DNA of 46,342 nucleotides from Acidobacteriaceae bacterium. GTDB taxonomy: Bacteria > Acidobacteriota > Terriglobia > Terriglobales > Acidobacteriaceae. The DNA is taken from assembly GCA_003134815.1 (NCBI GenBank), contig PLCO01000049.1, positions 46,824-93,165 of the forward strand. The letters are read 5' to 3'. A program made the translations under genes and the position numbers. The notes under the pieces are model-generated. The model searched no databases, was not told the origin of the DNA, and was given only the letters and a program-made list of their open reading frames with translations. Positions 1 to 8,497 of this stretch are shown piece after piece; the stretch's first letter is position 1, and each line of letters begins with the position of its first letter.

Positions 1-486
1 GACGCGCCGGCGCTGGCGCAGGCGGACGTAGGCGTGGCAATGAACTCCGGCACGCAGGCCGCAAAGGAAGCGGGCAATATGGTGGATCTCGATTCCAATC
101 CCACCAAGCTCATCGAAATTGTTGAGATCGGCAAGCAGTTGCTGATGACGCGCGGCGCGCTGACTACATTCTCCATCGCAAATGACGTGGCCAAATACTT
201 CGCCATCATTCCCGCTATGTTTGCCGGCGTTTTTCCTGTGCTTGGCGCGCTCAACATCATGTACCTGCATTCGCCGCAGTCGGCCATTCTATCGGCGGTT
301 ATTTTCAACGCGGTCATTATCGTGGCGTTGATTCCGCTGGCGCTTAAAGGCGTGAAGTACGAACCCAAGGCCGCCGATGTGCTGCTGCGCAACAACCTGC
401 TCATCTACGGAGTCGGCGGCATCATCATTCCGTTCATCGGCATCAAGGCCATCGACCTGTGCCTGGTGGCATTGCATCTGGCGTAA
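1..486 (+). CDS. kdpB: KdpB, K+-transporting P-type ATPase subunit B (3' part)
   Basis: This is the last 161 residues of the catalytic subunit of the Kdp high-affinity potassium pump in the inner membrane; the gene begins before the window and is open from base 1. The visible part starts in the P-domain hinge ([19 protein letters not shown]), followed by the KdpB-typical stretch [18 protein letters not shown]. After that come the C-terminal membrane helices, with [18 protein letters not shown] and several hydrophobic segments up to the end at LALHLA-like residues. KdpB hydrolyses ATP to drive K+ through KdpA. The stop lies 27 bases before the kdpC start, so both are in one operon. Identification is by recognisable family sequence and by the neighbour. 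Confidence 0.97.
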   Translation, partial: DAPALAQADVGVAMNSGTQAAKEAGNMVDLDSNPTKLIEIVEIGKQLLMTRGALTTFSIANDVAKYFAIIPAMFAGVFPVLGALNIMYLHSPQSAILSAVIFNAVIIVALIPLALKGVKYEPKAADVLLRNNLLIYGVGGIIIPFIGIKAIDLCLVALHLA

Positions 487-513
487 GGGCGCATTGCGCA
501 AAGGAGATTGAAC

Positions 514-1161
514 GTGAATACATTTGCATCAATTGACGAAGAGCTTGGAACTCGTGAAGGGCATCACGCACCGCACGAGCATGAGACTTTGGTGAAACAT
601 TCGCTGTGGGGCACGTCGATACGATTCACCATCGTGACGGCGGTGATCTTTGGGCTGGGCTATCCGCTGCTGATGACCGGGCTGGCCAAGGTTCTGTTCC
701 CGCGCCAGGCAAACGGCAGCTTGATTGTGCGCAACGGTCAGGTGATCGGATCTGAGCTCATCGCGCAGAGTTTCACCACCGACAAGTATTTCCATCCGCG
801 CCCTTCAGCAGCGGGCAACGGCTATGACGCTACTTCTTCCGGCGGCACGAATCTTGCGCAGTCAAACGCCAAGCTGCCGCAGCGCATGCAAGCGGACATC
901 GACAAGCTGGCGGCGGAGAATCCGGGCAAGCCGGTCCCCATTGATATGGTCACGTATTCCGCATCGGGGCTTGATCCCGACATCACTCCCGACAATGCTT
1001 ACTTTCAGGCGCCGCACATCGCGAAGGCGCGTGGGCTGACAGAAGCTGCTGTTCGCAGCCTGATCGATCAGCAGATTAAGGGCCGCACGCTCGGATTCAT
1101 CGGCGAGCCGCGGGTGAATGTGCTGGACCTGAATCTCGCGCTGGACGATGCGGGGAAGTAG
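514..1161 (+). CDS. kdpC: KdpC, K+-transporting ATPase subunit C
   Basis: KdpC is the small single-span subunit that stabilises the KdpAB potassium pump. The protein has a polar, His-rich N-terminal extension (EGHHAPHEHE), one membrane helix around residues 30-55 (FTIVTAVIFGLGYPLLMTGL), and the soluble family domain with SFTTDKYFHPRPSA, GYDATSSGGTNLAQSN and SGLDPDITPDNAYFQ. Its 215 residues are near the usual length. I chose GTG at 514 because AAGGAG at 501-506 lies seven bases upstream; the in-frame TTG at 508 would be too close to that site. A terminator follows, so kdpC is the last gene of the operon. No kdpDE genes lie next to it in the window. Confidence 0.96.
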   Translation: MNTFASIDEELGTREGHHAPHEHETLVKHSLWGTSIRFTIVTAVIFGLGYPLLMTGLAKVLFPRQANGSLIVRNGQVIGSELIAQSFTTDKYFHPRPSAAGNGYDATSSGGTNLAQSNAKLPQRMQADIDKLAAENPGKPVPIDMVTYSASGLDPDITPDNAYFQAPHIAKARGLTEAAVRSLIDQQIKGRTLGFIGEPRVNVLDLNLALDDAGK

Positions 1162-1215
1162 AACGCGGGAAAGTCTCGAGCGAATCAGTTTTCGGCAGCG
1201 GCTCCTGCCAATTTG

Positions 1216-1254
1216 AGCGGGATGGGCTAAACGGCTCCTCCCGCTTTTCTTTTT
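1216..1254 (+). terminator. Rho-independent terminator of the kdp operon
   Basis: AGCGGGA (1216-1222) pairs with TCCCGCT (1239-1245), and the stem is followed by TTTCTTTTT. It lies 55 bases after the kdpC stop and before the convergent gene that ends at 1311. Confidence 0.75.
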
Positions 1255-1310
1255 GCAAGACAGGGAGCAAGGGAATGAGGGAGCCAGGCCCGCGCTTTGG
1301 GGGGACGGCT

Positions 1311-1898
1311 CTACTTGTTTGGAAGAAGTGGCATTCCCAGGGCAGAACGGACTCTATTTAGTTCATTATGGGCCTTGCTCCAGTTTTCTCCTTCGCGATT
1401 GAGACGCGCTATTGCTTCATTCGCTTGCTGTGCGAAACAAGCGTCAATTTCTTTGAAAGCTTCCGCCCTCAGATCGGCCTTGAGTTTTGCGTTGGATGCT
1501 TCTCTGAATTCCTGCAGAATGGGACGCACCTCTTCAGCACACGCGCCTGACGCGTCGAGACCTAGCGAGGTCCTCATTTCATTTCCCTTACGCTCATCCG
1601 CTTCTTGCTGGTCTACATTTTTATCCTCTTCAATCTGTTCAATAAGAGTCATCGCGTTCTCGAATTCTTCAACGAGTTCTTTGTCTCTCATGGTTCTGAC
1701 CAGGGGACGAACCTGCAATATATATTGACGAACGTCGGTCTCCGATGCGTGCTCATCGCTGGCCGCAATAAGCAGATGGCGAACGTCAGAACTGATGTGG
1801 TTCTGATAGAGGCTGTATCCACCGAAGCATACTGCAGTCAATAGAACAACGGCAGTAGCGCCGATCATTGCACGTCTTTTGCTCCAGAATTGCTTCAT
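1311..1898 (-). CDS. Hypothetical membrane-anchored protein
   Basis: I do not recognise this 195-residue protein. It begins with a basic stretch (MKQFWSKRRA) and one hydrophobic segment (about residues 11-31, IGATAVVLLTAVCFGGYSLY), consistent with a signal anchor. The rest is soluble, strongly charged and probably helical, with Glu-rich stretches such as EQIEEDKNVDQQEADERKG around residues 90-108. Two Cys residues lie in the C-terminal half. It is 11 bases downstream of the 104-residue membrane protein gene on the same strand, so the two probably share a transcript from the promoter near 2275. The 3' end faces the kdp terminator. Function is unknown; a scaffold or periplasmic helical protein would be guesswork. 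Confidence 0.7.
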   Translation of the reverse strand: MKQFWSKRRAMIGATAVVLLTAVCFGGYSLYQNHISSDVRHLLIAASDEHASETDVRQYILQVRPLVRTMRDKELVEEFENAMTLIEQIEEDKNVDQQEADERKGNEMRTSLGLDASGACAEEVRPILQEFREASNAKLKADLRAEAFKEIDACFAQQANEAIARLNREGENWSKAHNELNRVRSALGMPLLPNK

Positions 1899-1909
1899 AG
1901 GACAACGCC

Positions 1910-2224
1910 TCAGCGTGCCTTGGATGCTGTAGGTTCAGATTCGTCCTCATCATGTTCTCGCTCACGCTTCGATCCGAAGTAGTAGCCAATAACCACAAAA
2001 ACAATATTTAGGAGGCCGTTGGTGTATTCATACTTCTCACGGAAAAACACGACACCACAAAGGGTCACCACCAAAAGAATGGCGATCACGGATGCCGCAT
2101 TGTTCTTATCTGCAAAAAAATGGCCAATGAGCATGCTGAGGATACTGCGACCAAATGTTCGACCCCACCAACTACGGGCCCTGTCGTTACCCACATGGCC
2201 TGGTTCCTGAGTCTGGTTGGGCAT
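1910..2224 (-). CDS. Small membrane protein of unknown function
   Basis: This 104-residue protein has two predicted membrane segments: AASVIAILLVVTLCGVVFF (about residues 43-61) and LLNIVFVVIGYYFGS (about 71-86). The C-terminus is charged and acidic (KREREHDEDESEP). The start is well supported: GGAGG at 2232-2236 lies seven bases before ATG, and a TATAAT box lies further upstream. It is followed after 11 bases by the 195-residue anchored protein, and the pair look like a two-gene unit. I do not recognise the family. The YYFGSKRE ending of the second helix resembles small phage-holin-like or stress-related membrane proteins, but that is only a resemblance. Confidence 0.72.
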   Translation of the reverse strand: MPNQTQEPGHVGNDRARSWWGRTFGRSILSMLIGHFFADKNNAASVIAILLVVTLCGVVFFREKYEYTNGLLNIVFVVIGYYFGSKREREHDEDESEPTASKAR

Positions 2225-2274
2225 GGCAATTCCTCCATAGCGAACAAATCACTTTACGCGAAGAATTGAGTTCG

Positions 2275-2304
2275 ATTATATCCTTGGTCAGCACCGGCCG
2301 ACAG
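2275..2304 (-). promoter_or_regulatory. Predicted sigma-70-type promoter for the two small membrane genes
   Basis: On the minus strand there is a perfect TATAAT (2275-2280). An 18-base spacer separates it from CTGTCG (2299-2304), a weak -35 match. Transcription would start near 2268, giving a leader of about 44 bases that contains GGAGG before the ATG at 2224. The position downstream of recR means these genes need not depend on the dnaX operon. Confidence 0.5.
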
Positions 2305-2341
2305 CCCCATCCTAGCCGCGCTTTTTCGGTTAGGGTGGGAG

Positions 2342-2944
2342 TTACTGCACTTCTCTGCGTCCTTCGATCGCCCTCGCCATCGTCACTTCATCGGCGTACT
2401 CGATGTCGCTGCCGGCGGGAACGCCTGTTGCGATTCGCGTAAGCTTGACCGGAAAACTGCGCAGCGCGGTTGCCAGCCAATCGGCCGTGGCTTCGCCTTC
2501 GAGCGTAGGACTCGTGGCGAGAATCACTTCGTCCACCTCGCCGCGTTCCGCGCGGCGCACCAACCCATCGGCGCGTAACTGATCGGGACCGACGCCATGT
2601 AATGGAGAGAGCGTCCCATGCAGCACGTGGTAGACGCCCTGAAACGATTGCGACCGCTCGACCGTTGTGATGTTGGTGGCTTCTTCCACCACGCAAACCA
2701 ACCGCTGGTTGCGTGTGGGGCTGGCGCAGTAGGCGCAGGGATCGACATCAGTGACGTTGTTGCAGATGGAGCAGAGGCGCAGGCTGGCTTTGAGGCCTCG
2801 CACCGCGTCGGCCAGCGCGCTGGCGTCGTCGTCGCTCGAACGCAGAATGTGAAACGCGTAACGCTGCGCGCTCTTGGTGCCCACTCCGGGCAGCTTTTTC
2901 AGTTCTTCAATGAGCCGGGCCATGGGCTCGGCATACCGTGACAA
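2342..2944 (-). CDS. recR: RecR, recombination mediator protein
   Basis: RecR works with RecF and RecO to load RecA on gapped DNA. All family parts are present in its 200 residues: an N-terminal helix-hairpin-helix region (ELKKLPGVGTKSAQRYAFHIL), a four-Cys zinc finger around residues 57-72 (CSICNNVTDVDPCAYC), and a Toprim domain (LVCVVEEATNITTVE). The last part ends in the Walker-like C-terminal region with TRIATGVPAGSDIEYADEVT. The start is TTG at 2944, preceded by GGGAGG at eight bases. It follows ybaB and dnaX on the same strand, the widespread dnaX-ybaB-recR order. Confidence 0.97.
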   Translation of the reverse strand: MSRYAEPMARLIEELKKLPGVGTKSAQRYAFHILRSSDDDASALADAVRGLKASLRLCSICNNVTDVDPCAYCASPTRNQRLVCVVEEATNITTVERSQSFQGVYHVLHGTLSPLHGVGPDQLRADGLVRRAERGEVDEVILATSPTLEGEATADWLATALRSFPVKLTRIATGVPAGSDIEYADEVTMARAIEGRREVQ

Positions 2945-3007
2945 TTTGCTTGCCTCCCTGAGTTCTCGACCCGCCCGGCGACTCGTTGCCGAGGTTCCGT
3001 CACATCT

Positions 3008-3337
3008 TTAAGCGCCCAAACCCGGAATCTTCATCCCGCCCAACATTCCCTGCACGCTTGATTGGATCGCCGAGTCCGCCTTTCGACCAGCCTCATTCAC
3101 AGCGCCTACGATTAGGTCCTCCAGCATTTCCACGTCGGCCTGCCCGCCGGTCAGGCTGACCACAGCCGAGGGATCGATGCGAAGCTTGAGCAACTCCTTC
3201 TTGCCGTTCATGGTCGCGGTGACCGCGCCGCCGCCACTCGAAGCTTCCACGACGGTCTCGCCTAGCTTGCGCTGAACATCCTCCTGCATCTGGTTGGCTT
3301 GCGAAAGCATCTCCGAGATTTTGAGCGGGTTGAACAT
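3008..3337 (-). CDS. ybaB: YbaB/EbfC family nucleoid-associated protein
   Basis: This 109-residue protein matches the YbaB/EbfC family of small dimeric DNA-binding proteins. The N-terminus is a helix typical of the family (MLSQANQMQEDVQRKLGE), followed by the conserved core with VTATMNGKKELLKLRIDP and a second helix (EDLIVGAVNEAGRKADSA). The tail is Gly/Met-rich (GMLGGMKIPGLGA), also typical. AGGAG lies eight bases before the ATG. It sits between dnaX (56 bases upstream) and recR, and is very probably co-transcribed with them. The family's role in recombination or nucleoid organisation is only partly known. Confidence 0.95.
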   Translation of the reverse strand: MFNPLKISEMLSQANQMQEDVQRKLGETVVEASSGGGAVTATMNGKKELLKLRIDPSAVVSLTGGQADVEMLEDLIVGAVNEAGRKADSAIQSSVQGMLGGMKIPGLGA

Positions 3338-3393
3338 TTGTCAGTCTCCTCTTCGCGCGCCTATTACCTCTGTCCCGATCACTTCTGTTCTAT

Positions 3394-5283
3394 TCACTTT
3401 TGCCTTAGATCGACCACGCTGCGGACCTCTGCTTTGAAGATCTCCTGCGCCCGCTGTACTAATGGATGCGCGAGCGCCGCTTCATGCACGCTGCCCGCGG
3501 GCACTACGGCCGGCGCGGCGGATGACGCGACGGGGACCGACGCATCTCCCGTGCCGGCAGAAACCAGAAAACGCGTCGGAGCGCCCAGCCGCTGCAATTC
3601 GAGCCGGATCAGCTTTTCCGCCGCGGCGTTTACCGTGAGGCTGAGCATCTTCTTGCCCATTCCGGGCACTGCAACCCGCACGGCGGCACTGTCAAGTGCC
3701 CACGCGCCTGCGCCGAGCAGTTGAGCGGCGGAACTGTGCCCAGCATTGGCCAGCGCGGCCACGACTGCCTCGCGCACTTGCACAACGTCTAGACCATTCG
3801 GCTCCGGCGCTATTGCCAAGGCCCCTTCGGTGAGGGCCGCCGCCGAGCCGAATCCGGAGAGCGAGCTGGCTACGACAGGGAAGGGCGCAGTCTCGCGCCG
3901 CGCACCGTTATTTGTCCTTGCGGATGAATGAATTACAGCGGAGTTCTCAACCGTCGCTTCCACTTTAGGTCCTGCGCTTCGGGACGCGGTCGGCCCACTG
4001 CTCCATAAGCTTTTCTCCCGCGCTGGGGCGCTTGTGGCTGTCGCCGTCGTCACCCCGACCGGTTTTGCGCTGCCACCGGAATGCTGCCCACCGGACCCCG
4101 CGCCGGCTCGGGCACTCGCTCCGCCGCCTATGCCGCTGAGCAGTTCCTCGATGGGCAGCAGCCGCTGAGCGTGAATCAGCTTCAGCAGTCCCAGCTCCAG
4201 GTGAAGGCGCTGCTCCTGGCGGTAGTTCAAGTCGTCAAAGGTGCGCAGTACGATTTGCAGATTACGCGTGAGCTCTTCTTCTGAATACAGCAGTGCGGTG
4301 CGTGTCGCACGCGCGCGCTCGTCGGCGGAGATTTGCAGCAACTCGGTTTGCTCGCCGCCCAGCTTCGCCATCAATGCGTTGCGCAGGTAACGAACCATTT
4401 GGCGCGCGAGCGAGAGCGGGCTGTGTCCGGCGTTGACGAGGATATTAATTTCTTCCATCAGCGCAGCGCTTTGGCCAGCGGCCACAGCTTCCATCAGCCG
4501 CTCGAAGACTGTGTTCGGCACGGCGCCCATCAGCTCACGAATCTGCTCCGCGGAGAGCGCGGAACGGCCTTCTTTGAGCGGAGCCGACGCGATCGCCTGG
4601 TCCATGATGGAAAGCGCGTCGCGCATCGATCCGTCGCCCGCCTCGGCAAGCAGCGCCAACGCGTCGTCTCCGGCCGCAACCTGCTCCTCGACAGCAATCT
4701 TTTTCAACTGCGCCAGAATGTCGTCAAACTTGACCGCGTGAAAACTAAAGTGCTGGCAGCGCGAGCGGATGGTCTGGGGAATATTCTCAGGCTCGGTGGT
4801 CGCCATCATAAAGATGACGTGGGCCGGAGGCTCTTCGAGCGTCTTGAGCAGCGCGTTGAACGCCGCGTCGGTGATCTGGTGCGCCTCGTCGAGGATGTAG
4901 ACTTTGTAGCGGTCGCGAGATGGAGCGTAGCGCGCCGCATCGCGCAGCTCGCGAATCTCGTCGATGCCGCGGTTGGTGGCCGCATCGATTTCAATCACGT
5001 CCACGGCGTTGCCCTGGCGAATCTCGATGCACGCGTCGCAGACGCCGCAAGGCTCGGGCGTGGGTCGTTGCGCAGCGCCAACTTCGGTCCGGCAGTTCAG
5101 AGCCATGGCCAGAATGCGCGCGATGGTGGTTTTGCCGATGCCGCGATGGCCGGAAAAAATGTAGCCGTGCGCGATGCGATTCTGCTCGAGGGCATTCAGC
5201 AGCGTGCGCGTCACATGGTCCTGACCGGCCACGTCGGCAAAGCGCTGCGGACGGTATTTTCTGGCCAGAACCTGGTAGCCCAT
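3394..5283 (-). CDS. dnaX: DNA polymerase III subunit gamma/tau
   Basis: DnaX is the clamp-loader ATPase of the replicative polymerase. From the chosen ATG at 5283 (MGYQVLARKYRPQRF, the usual family start) it has 629 residues. Walker A is GHRGIGKTT (about 45-53), a four-Cys zinc module lies near 65-85 (CRTE...CGVCDAC), the DEAH box is ILDEAHQ, and sensor 1 is in MMATTEPENIPQ with SRC after it. Domain III follows. The region from about residue 390 to 500 is a low-complexity Ala/Gly/Ser linker, and a C-terminal tau-like domain follows (TVNAAAEKLIRLEL). The frame stays open 49 codons further upstream, but the extra sequence is not family-like. AGGAG lies about 11 bases before the ATG. No obvious slippery A-run for a programmed frameshift was seen. 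Confidence 0.96.
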   Translation of the reverse strand: MGYQVLARKYRPQRFADVAGQDHVTRTLLNALEQNRIAHGYIFSGHRGIGKTTIARILAMALNCRTEVGAAQRPTPEPCGVCDACIEIRQGNAVDVIEIDAATNRGIDEIRELRDAARYAPSRDRYKVYILDEAHQITDAAFNALLKTLEEPPAHVIFMMATTEPENIPQTIRSRCQHFSFHAVKFDDILAQLKKIAVEEQVAAGDDALALLAEAGDGSMRDALSIMDQAIASAPLKEGRSALSAEQIRELMGAVPNTVFERLMEAVAAGQSAALMEEINILVNAGHSPLSLARQMVRYLRNALMAKLGGEQTELLQISADERARATRTALLYSEEELTRNLQIVLRTFDDLNYRQEQRLHLELGLLKLIHAQRLLPIEELLSGIGGGASARAGAGSGGQHSGGSAKPVGVTTATATSAPAREKSLWSSGPTASRSAGPKVEATVENSAVIHSSARTNNGARRETAPFPVVASSLSGFGSAAALTEGALAIAPEPNGLDVVQVREAVVAALANAGHSSAAQLLGAGAWALDSAAVRVAVPGMGKKMLSLTVNAAAEKLIRLELQRLGAPTRFLVSAGTGDASVPVASSAAPAVVPAGSVHEAALAHPLVQRAQEIFKAEVRSVVDLRQK

Positions 5284-5642
5284 CGGGGGTGAGACTCCTG
5301 AACGGCCGCTTCGGAAAATGAGCAGCCTAAGGGCGATTGTATCGGTTTTGGCCGGCGTGCCGCCGGGTGGAAATTTCCCCGCAAGTCCGTGCACGCGGGG
5401 CTCCGCCACAGCGCCTCTAGTCGTGACCATCGGCGCGTCAGCGAGTCCAATAAAACAAGTGTCGATCGTAGCTCAGCGGCCTGGGTACGGATGAAATCGT
5501 CTACTGAAATGTGCGATCCTTTTCCTGTATGCGAATCGTCCGCAGATTTCGATCCCGCTCATCCAAGCTCGGGCTGCATTGCGTCAAAGTATTGAATCGC
5601 ATCCAGCGGGCGGGTCGCATCCAGCGAACTGGGGAAACCAAA
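5284..5642. other. Divergent intergenic region between dnaX and the TPR gene
   Basis: No gene is supported here. The region carries the upstream signals of dnaX (minus) and the TPR gene (plus). A 12-base direct repeat, TCGCATCCAGCG, occurs at 5597-5608 and 5615-5626 with a period of 18. It lies 16-46 bases before the TPR start and could be a regulator site. I saw no convincing -10/-35 pair. Confidence 0.4.
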
Positions 5643-6407
5643 TTGAAGTTCGCACTCGGCGTGGCGTTGTTTTTGGCCTGCATGGTTGCAGCAGCGCCGC
5701 AACTCTGCGCACAGGCTTCCGGCTCTGGTCAAAACCAGCCGGCGGCGAGCGGGCAGAACTCCGCTCCACAACAGCAGCCCTCCAAAACGAATCCCCAAAC
5801 GAATCCGCAGACTAATGCCAACCCTTTTCCAGAGGACACTGATTCAGTTCCAGTGATGCCCACGCGGGACACGCCGAATGTGCCCCCGAGCACCGGTGAC
5901 GAATCTAACCATGCTCTGATTCCAGTGCCGGCAGAGGATGCCGATCCTATGCGCAGCCCGGAAGATGCTGCAGCCGCCGCTGAGTCGAGCGACAGTAGTT
6001 CGAGCTCAAGCCTTGCCGGGACAGGCGACCTGGCTCCGCCGGACGATGATACCGCTCATCCCGGAAAGCGCAAACGGAAGGATGAGCAGGTTGTCCCGGA
6101 GCACCATGAGACCGCCGCCGAAGATGAGAACGTCGGCAGCTACTATCTCTCGAACCATGATTGGAAAGGGGCGCTGTCGCGCTTTCAATCCGCGCTGGTT
6201 CTCGATCCCGACAACCCGGATGTGTATTGGGGCCTGGCCGAATCTGAACGCCATTTGGGCGACTTAACTAACGCCCGCGCGAACTATATGAAGGTGATGG
6301 AGTACGACCCAGGCTGCCGTCATGCGAAGGAAGCCGGCAAGGCACTACAGGATCCCGAGATTGCAAACGCGAAGCCGACTGCGCCAAGTGCAACACCAGC
6401 GCAGTAG
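5643..6407 (+). CDS. Exported TPR-repeat protein
   Basis: A 254-residue protein with a signal peptide (LKFALGVALFLACMVAAAPQLCAQA, likely cut after AQA) and a long disordered stretch rich in Gln, Asn, Pro and Ser. That stretch holds a run of Ser (SSDSSSSSS) and a basic patch (GKRKRKDEQ). The C-terminal third has about two TPR units: VGSYYLSNHDWKGALSRFQSALVLDPDNP and DVYWGLAESERHLGDLTNARANYMKVMEYDP-like sequence. The protein is therefore exported, with a small protein-binding module at the end. I take TTG at 5643 as the start, since GGGGA lies seven bases before it and it opens a good signal peptide; the frame is open back to 5511. It is convergent with the prepilin peptidase. Specific function unknown. 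Confidence 0.78.
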   Translation: MKFALGVALFLACMVAAAPQLCAQASGSGQNQPAASGQNSAPQQQPSKTNPQTNPQTNANPFPEDTDSVPVMPTRDTPNVPPSTGDESNHALIPVPAEDADPMRSPEDAAAAAESSDSSSSSSLAGTGDLAPPDDDTAHPGKRKRKDEQVVPEHHETAAEDENVGSYYLSNHDWKGALSRFQSALVLDPDNPDVYWGLAESERHLGDLTNARANYMKVMEYDPGCRHAKEAGKALQDPEIANAKPTAPSATPAQ

Positions 6408-6469
6408 GTCACAAACCAAAGTCAGAGCCCCCGGCCAGCGACTCCGAGTCAGGGATTCCGTGTCAGCGA

Positions 6470-7432
6470 TTATTGAGTGCCGGAGAGTTGCGCGTAGAGC
6501 CCCAGGATTTTGTCTCCCCACAGACCGGCAATGATCCCGCCCGCACACAGGAAGGTCCCGAAAGGCAGCTTCATCACGCTCCATTCCTCGGTTTTCTTGC
6601 CCCGCGGCGGAGGGACGAAGTACAAGCGGATCGAGATGAGCACGCCGATTCCGAGCGCGATCACGAAGGATAGAATTCCGCCCTTGATGCCGATCCACCC
6701 TCCCAGCATCGCCATCAATTTCACATCGCCCAATCCAAGTCCTTCCTGGCCGCGAATCATCTCGAAGAGCCAGCGGATGATGAGCAGCCCTCCGGCCGGA
6801 AGCACGGCGCCGAAAAACCAGAATTGAATGATCGTGATTCCGACAATGTGCTTGAGGACGTGATGATTGCCGCCGTACAGCATAAACGTCGTCAGCGATG
6901 CGCGGGTCACGGCCAGGGCAAACCCGAGAAATATTCCCGGAAATGTGAGGCGGTCAGGCAGCCACAGGTTTTCGGCGTCGATCACTGCCAGGGTCACAAG
7001 AAGGCACATAAACAGCATCTTCGCAATCGCTGTGGCCAGTGTCATGCAGGCTTCGTAGGAGAACACTCCGGCGCTCAGATCGGGGGACGCACTGAAGGCC
7101 TGCCAGGCGCAATAGGCCCACAAAACCCCGATACTCAACTCAACCGCGGGGTACCTCCATCCAATGGGCGCCTTGCAGGTGCGGCATTTTCCGCTGAGCA
7201 GCAGCCAGCTCAGCACCGGCAGGTTTTCCCACCAGGAAAGCGTGCGACCGCAGCTTCGGCAGTGCGAGCGGGGAGTGGTAACTTTCTCGTCTTCGGGCCA
7301 TCGGCTCGCGCAGACGTTTAAGAAACTACCCAAGGCCAGTCCAAAAAGTCCTGCAAACAGAATTCCAAGAGGGAGGATCATTGCAGAGAAAGTATAACCC
7401 TTCTTCGCGAGGTCTCGTCGCCCGATCTTCAT
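6470..7432 (-). CDS. pilD: Prepilin peptidase / type IV leader peptidase (PilD/GspO family)
   Basis: This polytopic inner-membrane aspartyl protease cuts the leader from type IV prepilins and type II pseudopilins and often N-methylates the new terminus. The N-terminal part has GSFLNVCASRWP and two CxxC pairs (CRSCGRTLSWW and GKCRTC), the zinc-binding loop of the full-length family. The catalytic Asp residues are in AVIDAENLWLPDRLTF and in the GxGD motif GLGLGDVKLMAMLG. The remainder is membrane helices; 320 residues is slightly longer than usual. The start is uncertain: ATG at 7432 or ATG at 7381 (MILPLGILFAGLFGLALGS), the latter matching the usual family start better; neither has a clear ribosome-binding site. 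It is divergent from mazG. No pilin genes lie nearby. Confidence 0.93.
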   Translation of the reverse strand: MKIGRRDLAKKGYTFSAMILPLGILFAGLFGLALGSFLNVCASRWPEDEKVTTPRSHCRSCGRTLSWWENLPVLSWLLLSGKCRTCKAPIGWRYPAVELSIGVLWAYCAWQAFSASPDLSAGVFSYEACMTLATAIAKMLFMCLLVTLAVIDAENLWLPDRLTFPGIFLGFALAVTRASLTTFMLYGGNHHVLKHIVGITIIQFWFFGAVLPAGGLLIIRWLFEMIRGQEGLGLGDVKLMAMLGGWIGIKGGILSFVIALGIGVLISIRLYFVPPPRGKKTEEWSVMKLPFGTFLCAGGIIAGLWGDKILGLYAQLSGTQ

Positions 7433-7495
7433 TGCGGACTGCGGTTTAGCCGGAGGGAGAATTTCAGCACTGGGTCCGAGTTAAACTGGAAGCTC

Positions 7496-8497
7496 ATGGA
7501 CCTGCCGCCAGAGAGCTTCAGCGCGAAGGATTCCACGCCGCAAACCACCAGCGATACGGCGCGTGCGGCGGCATTATTCGAGCAATCCGTGGCCATCATG
7601 GCGCGGCTCCGCGCTCCCGGCGGCTGCCCCTGGGACCGCGAGCAGTCCTTCGACTCCATTCGCAAATACACGCTTGAAGAAGCTTACGAAGTTTTTGACG
7701 CCATCGAGCGGCGCGACTTCGATCACTTGGCCGAGGAGCTTGGCGACCTGCTCTTGCAGGTGCTGTTTTATGCCGAGATGGCGGCCAGTGAAGGCCACTT
7801 CACAATTACTGAGGTGCTCGACCATCTGAATCGCAAGCTGATTCGCCGCCATCCCCATGTGTTTGGCGAAGAAGCGTCGCGCGCCGCCGGGAACAATGCG
7901 AGAGTCGACGCCGCGGTGGGAGAGTCGTCGGCCGCAGTGTTGCGCAACTGGGAAGAGATTAAGGCCGCGGAAAAGTCGGACGCGAAAAGGCCGGCTGACG
8001 GGGCAGGGAATCAGCGGATCTCGCGCCAGGTTTCCCGTCTCGACAGTGTGTTGCGCGCAATGCCCGCGCTGGCTGAGGCCTCCAAGCTTGGCGCCAAGGC
8101 GCAGAAGTCGGGCTTCGACTGGCCGAGCTGGCGTGAGCTGCTGCCGAAAGTCGCCGAGGAGACGGCAGAGTTAACGGCAGAGGCCGAGTCGGACGATCCG
8201 GCCCGCAAGCCGGCAATGGAGGCTGAACTCGGCGACCTGCTCTTCACCGTCGTGAATCTCGGCCGCCATTTGGGCGTCGATGCGGAGACGGCGCTGCGCA
8301 CATGCAATCTGCGATTTCGCCAGCGCTTCAGTGAGATGGAGCGCGCTGCTCCGCGTCCTCTTGAGGATTTATCGCCGCCGGAACTGGAAGCGCTGTGGGT
8401 TCAGGCCAAGAAAAAGCTGGCGACCGCAGCCGCGCCGGAACCAAACGATCGGGCACGAGACGATCTGGCACGGACAGCAACAAAGGCTCGGTCATGA
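7496..8497 (+). CDS. mazG: MazG, nucleoside triphosphate pyrophosphohydrolase
   Basis: MazG hydrolyses NTPs or dNTPs to NMP and pyrophosphate, a house-cleaning and stringent-response role. Both MazG domains of the long form are present. The first has GGCPWDREQSFDSIRKYTLE, EEAYEVFDAIE and EELGDLLLQVLFYAEMA; the second has KVAEETAELTAEAE and EAELGDLLFTVVNLGRHLGVD with the EExxE and ExxD metal-binding residues. A poorly conserved 40-residue stretch separates them. At 333 residues it is longer than the usual 260-280, through the linker and an Ala-rich tail. The stop overlaps the next start as ATGA (8494-8497), so translation of the GNAT gene is probably coupled to it. Confidence 0.95.
   Translation: MDLPPESFSAKDSTPQTTSDTARAAALFEQSVAIMARLRAPGGCPWDREQSFDSIRKYTLEEAYEVFDAIERRDFDHLAEELGDLLLQVLFYAEMAASEGHFTITEVLDHLNRKLIRRHPHVFGEEASRAAGNNARVDAAVGESSAAVLRNWEEIKAAEKSDAKRPADGAGNQRISRQVSRLDSVLRAMPALAEASKLGAKAQKSGFDWPSWRELLPKVAEETAELTAEAESDDPARKPAMEAELGDLLFTVVNLGRHLGVDAETALRTCNLRFRQRFSEMERAAPRPLEDLSPPELEALWVQAKKKLATAAAPEPNDRARDDLARTATKARS

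Noticed and set aside
5295..5335. GGAAAATGAGCAGCC resembles the conserved loop of bacterial SRP RNA, which often lies near dnaX
   Set aside because: The match to the GGAAGGAAGCAGCC core is incomplete, the flanking strands do not pair, and it is on the strand opposite to dnaX.
5461..5560. CGTAGCTCAGCGG looks like the D-arm of a tRNA
   Set aside because: No acceptor stem, anticodon arm or T-loop sequence at the right distances.
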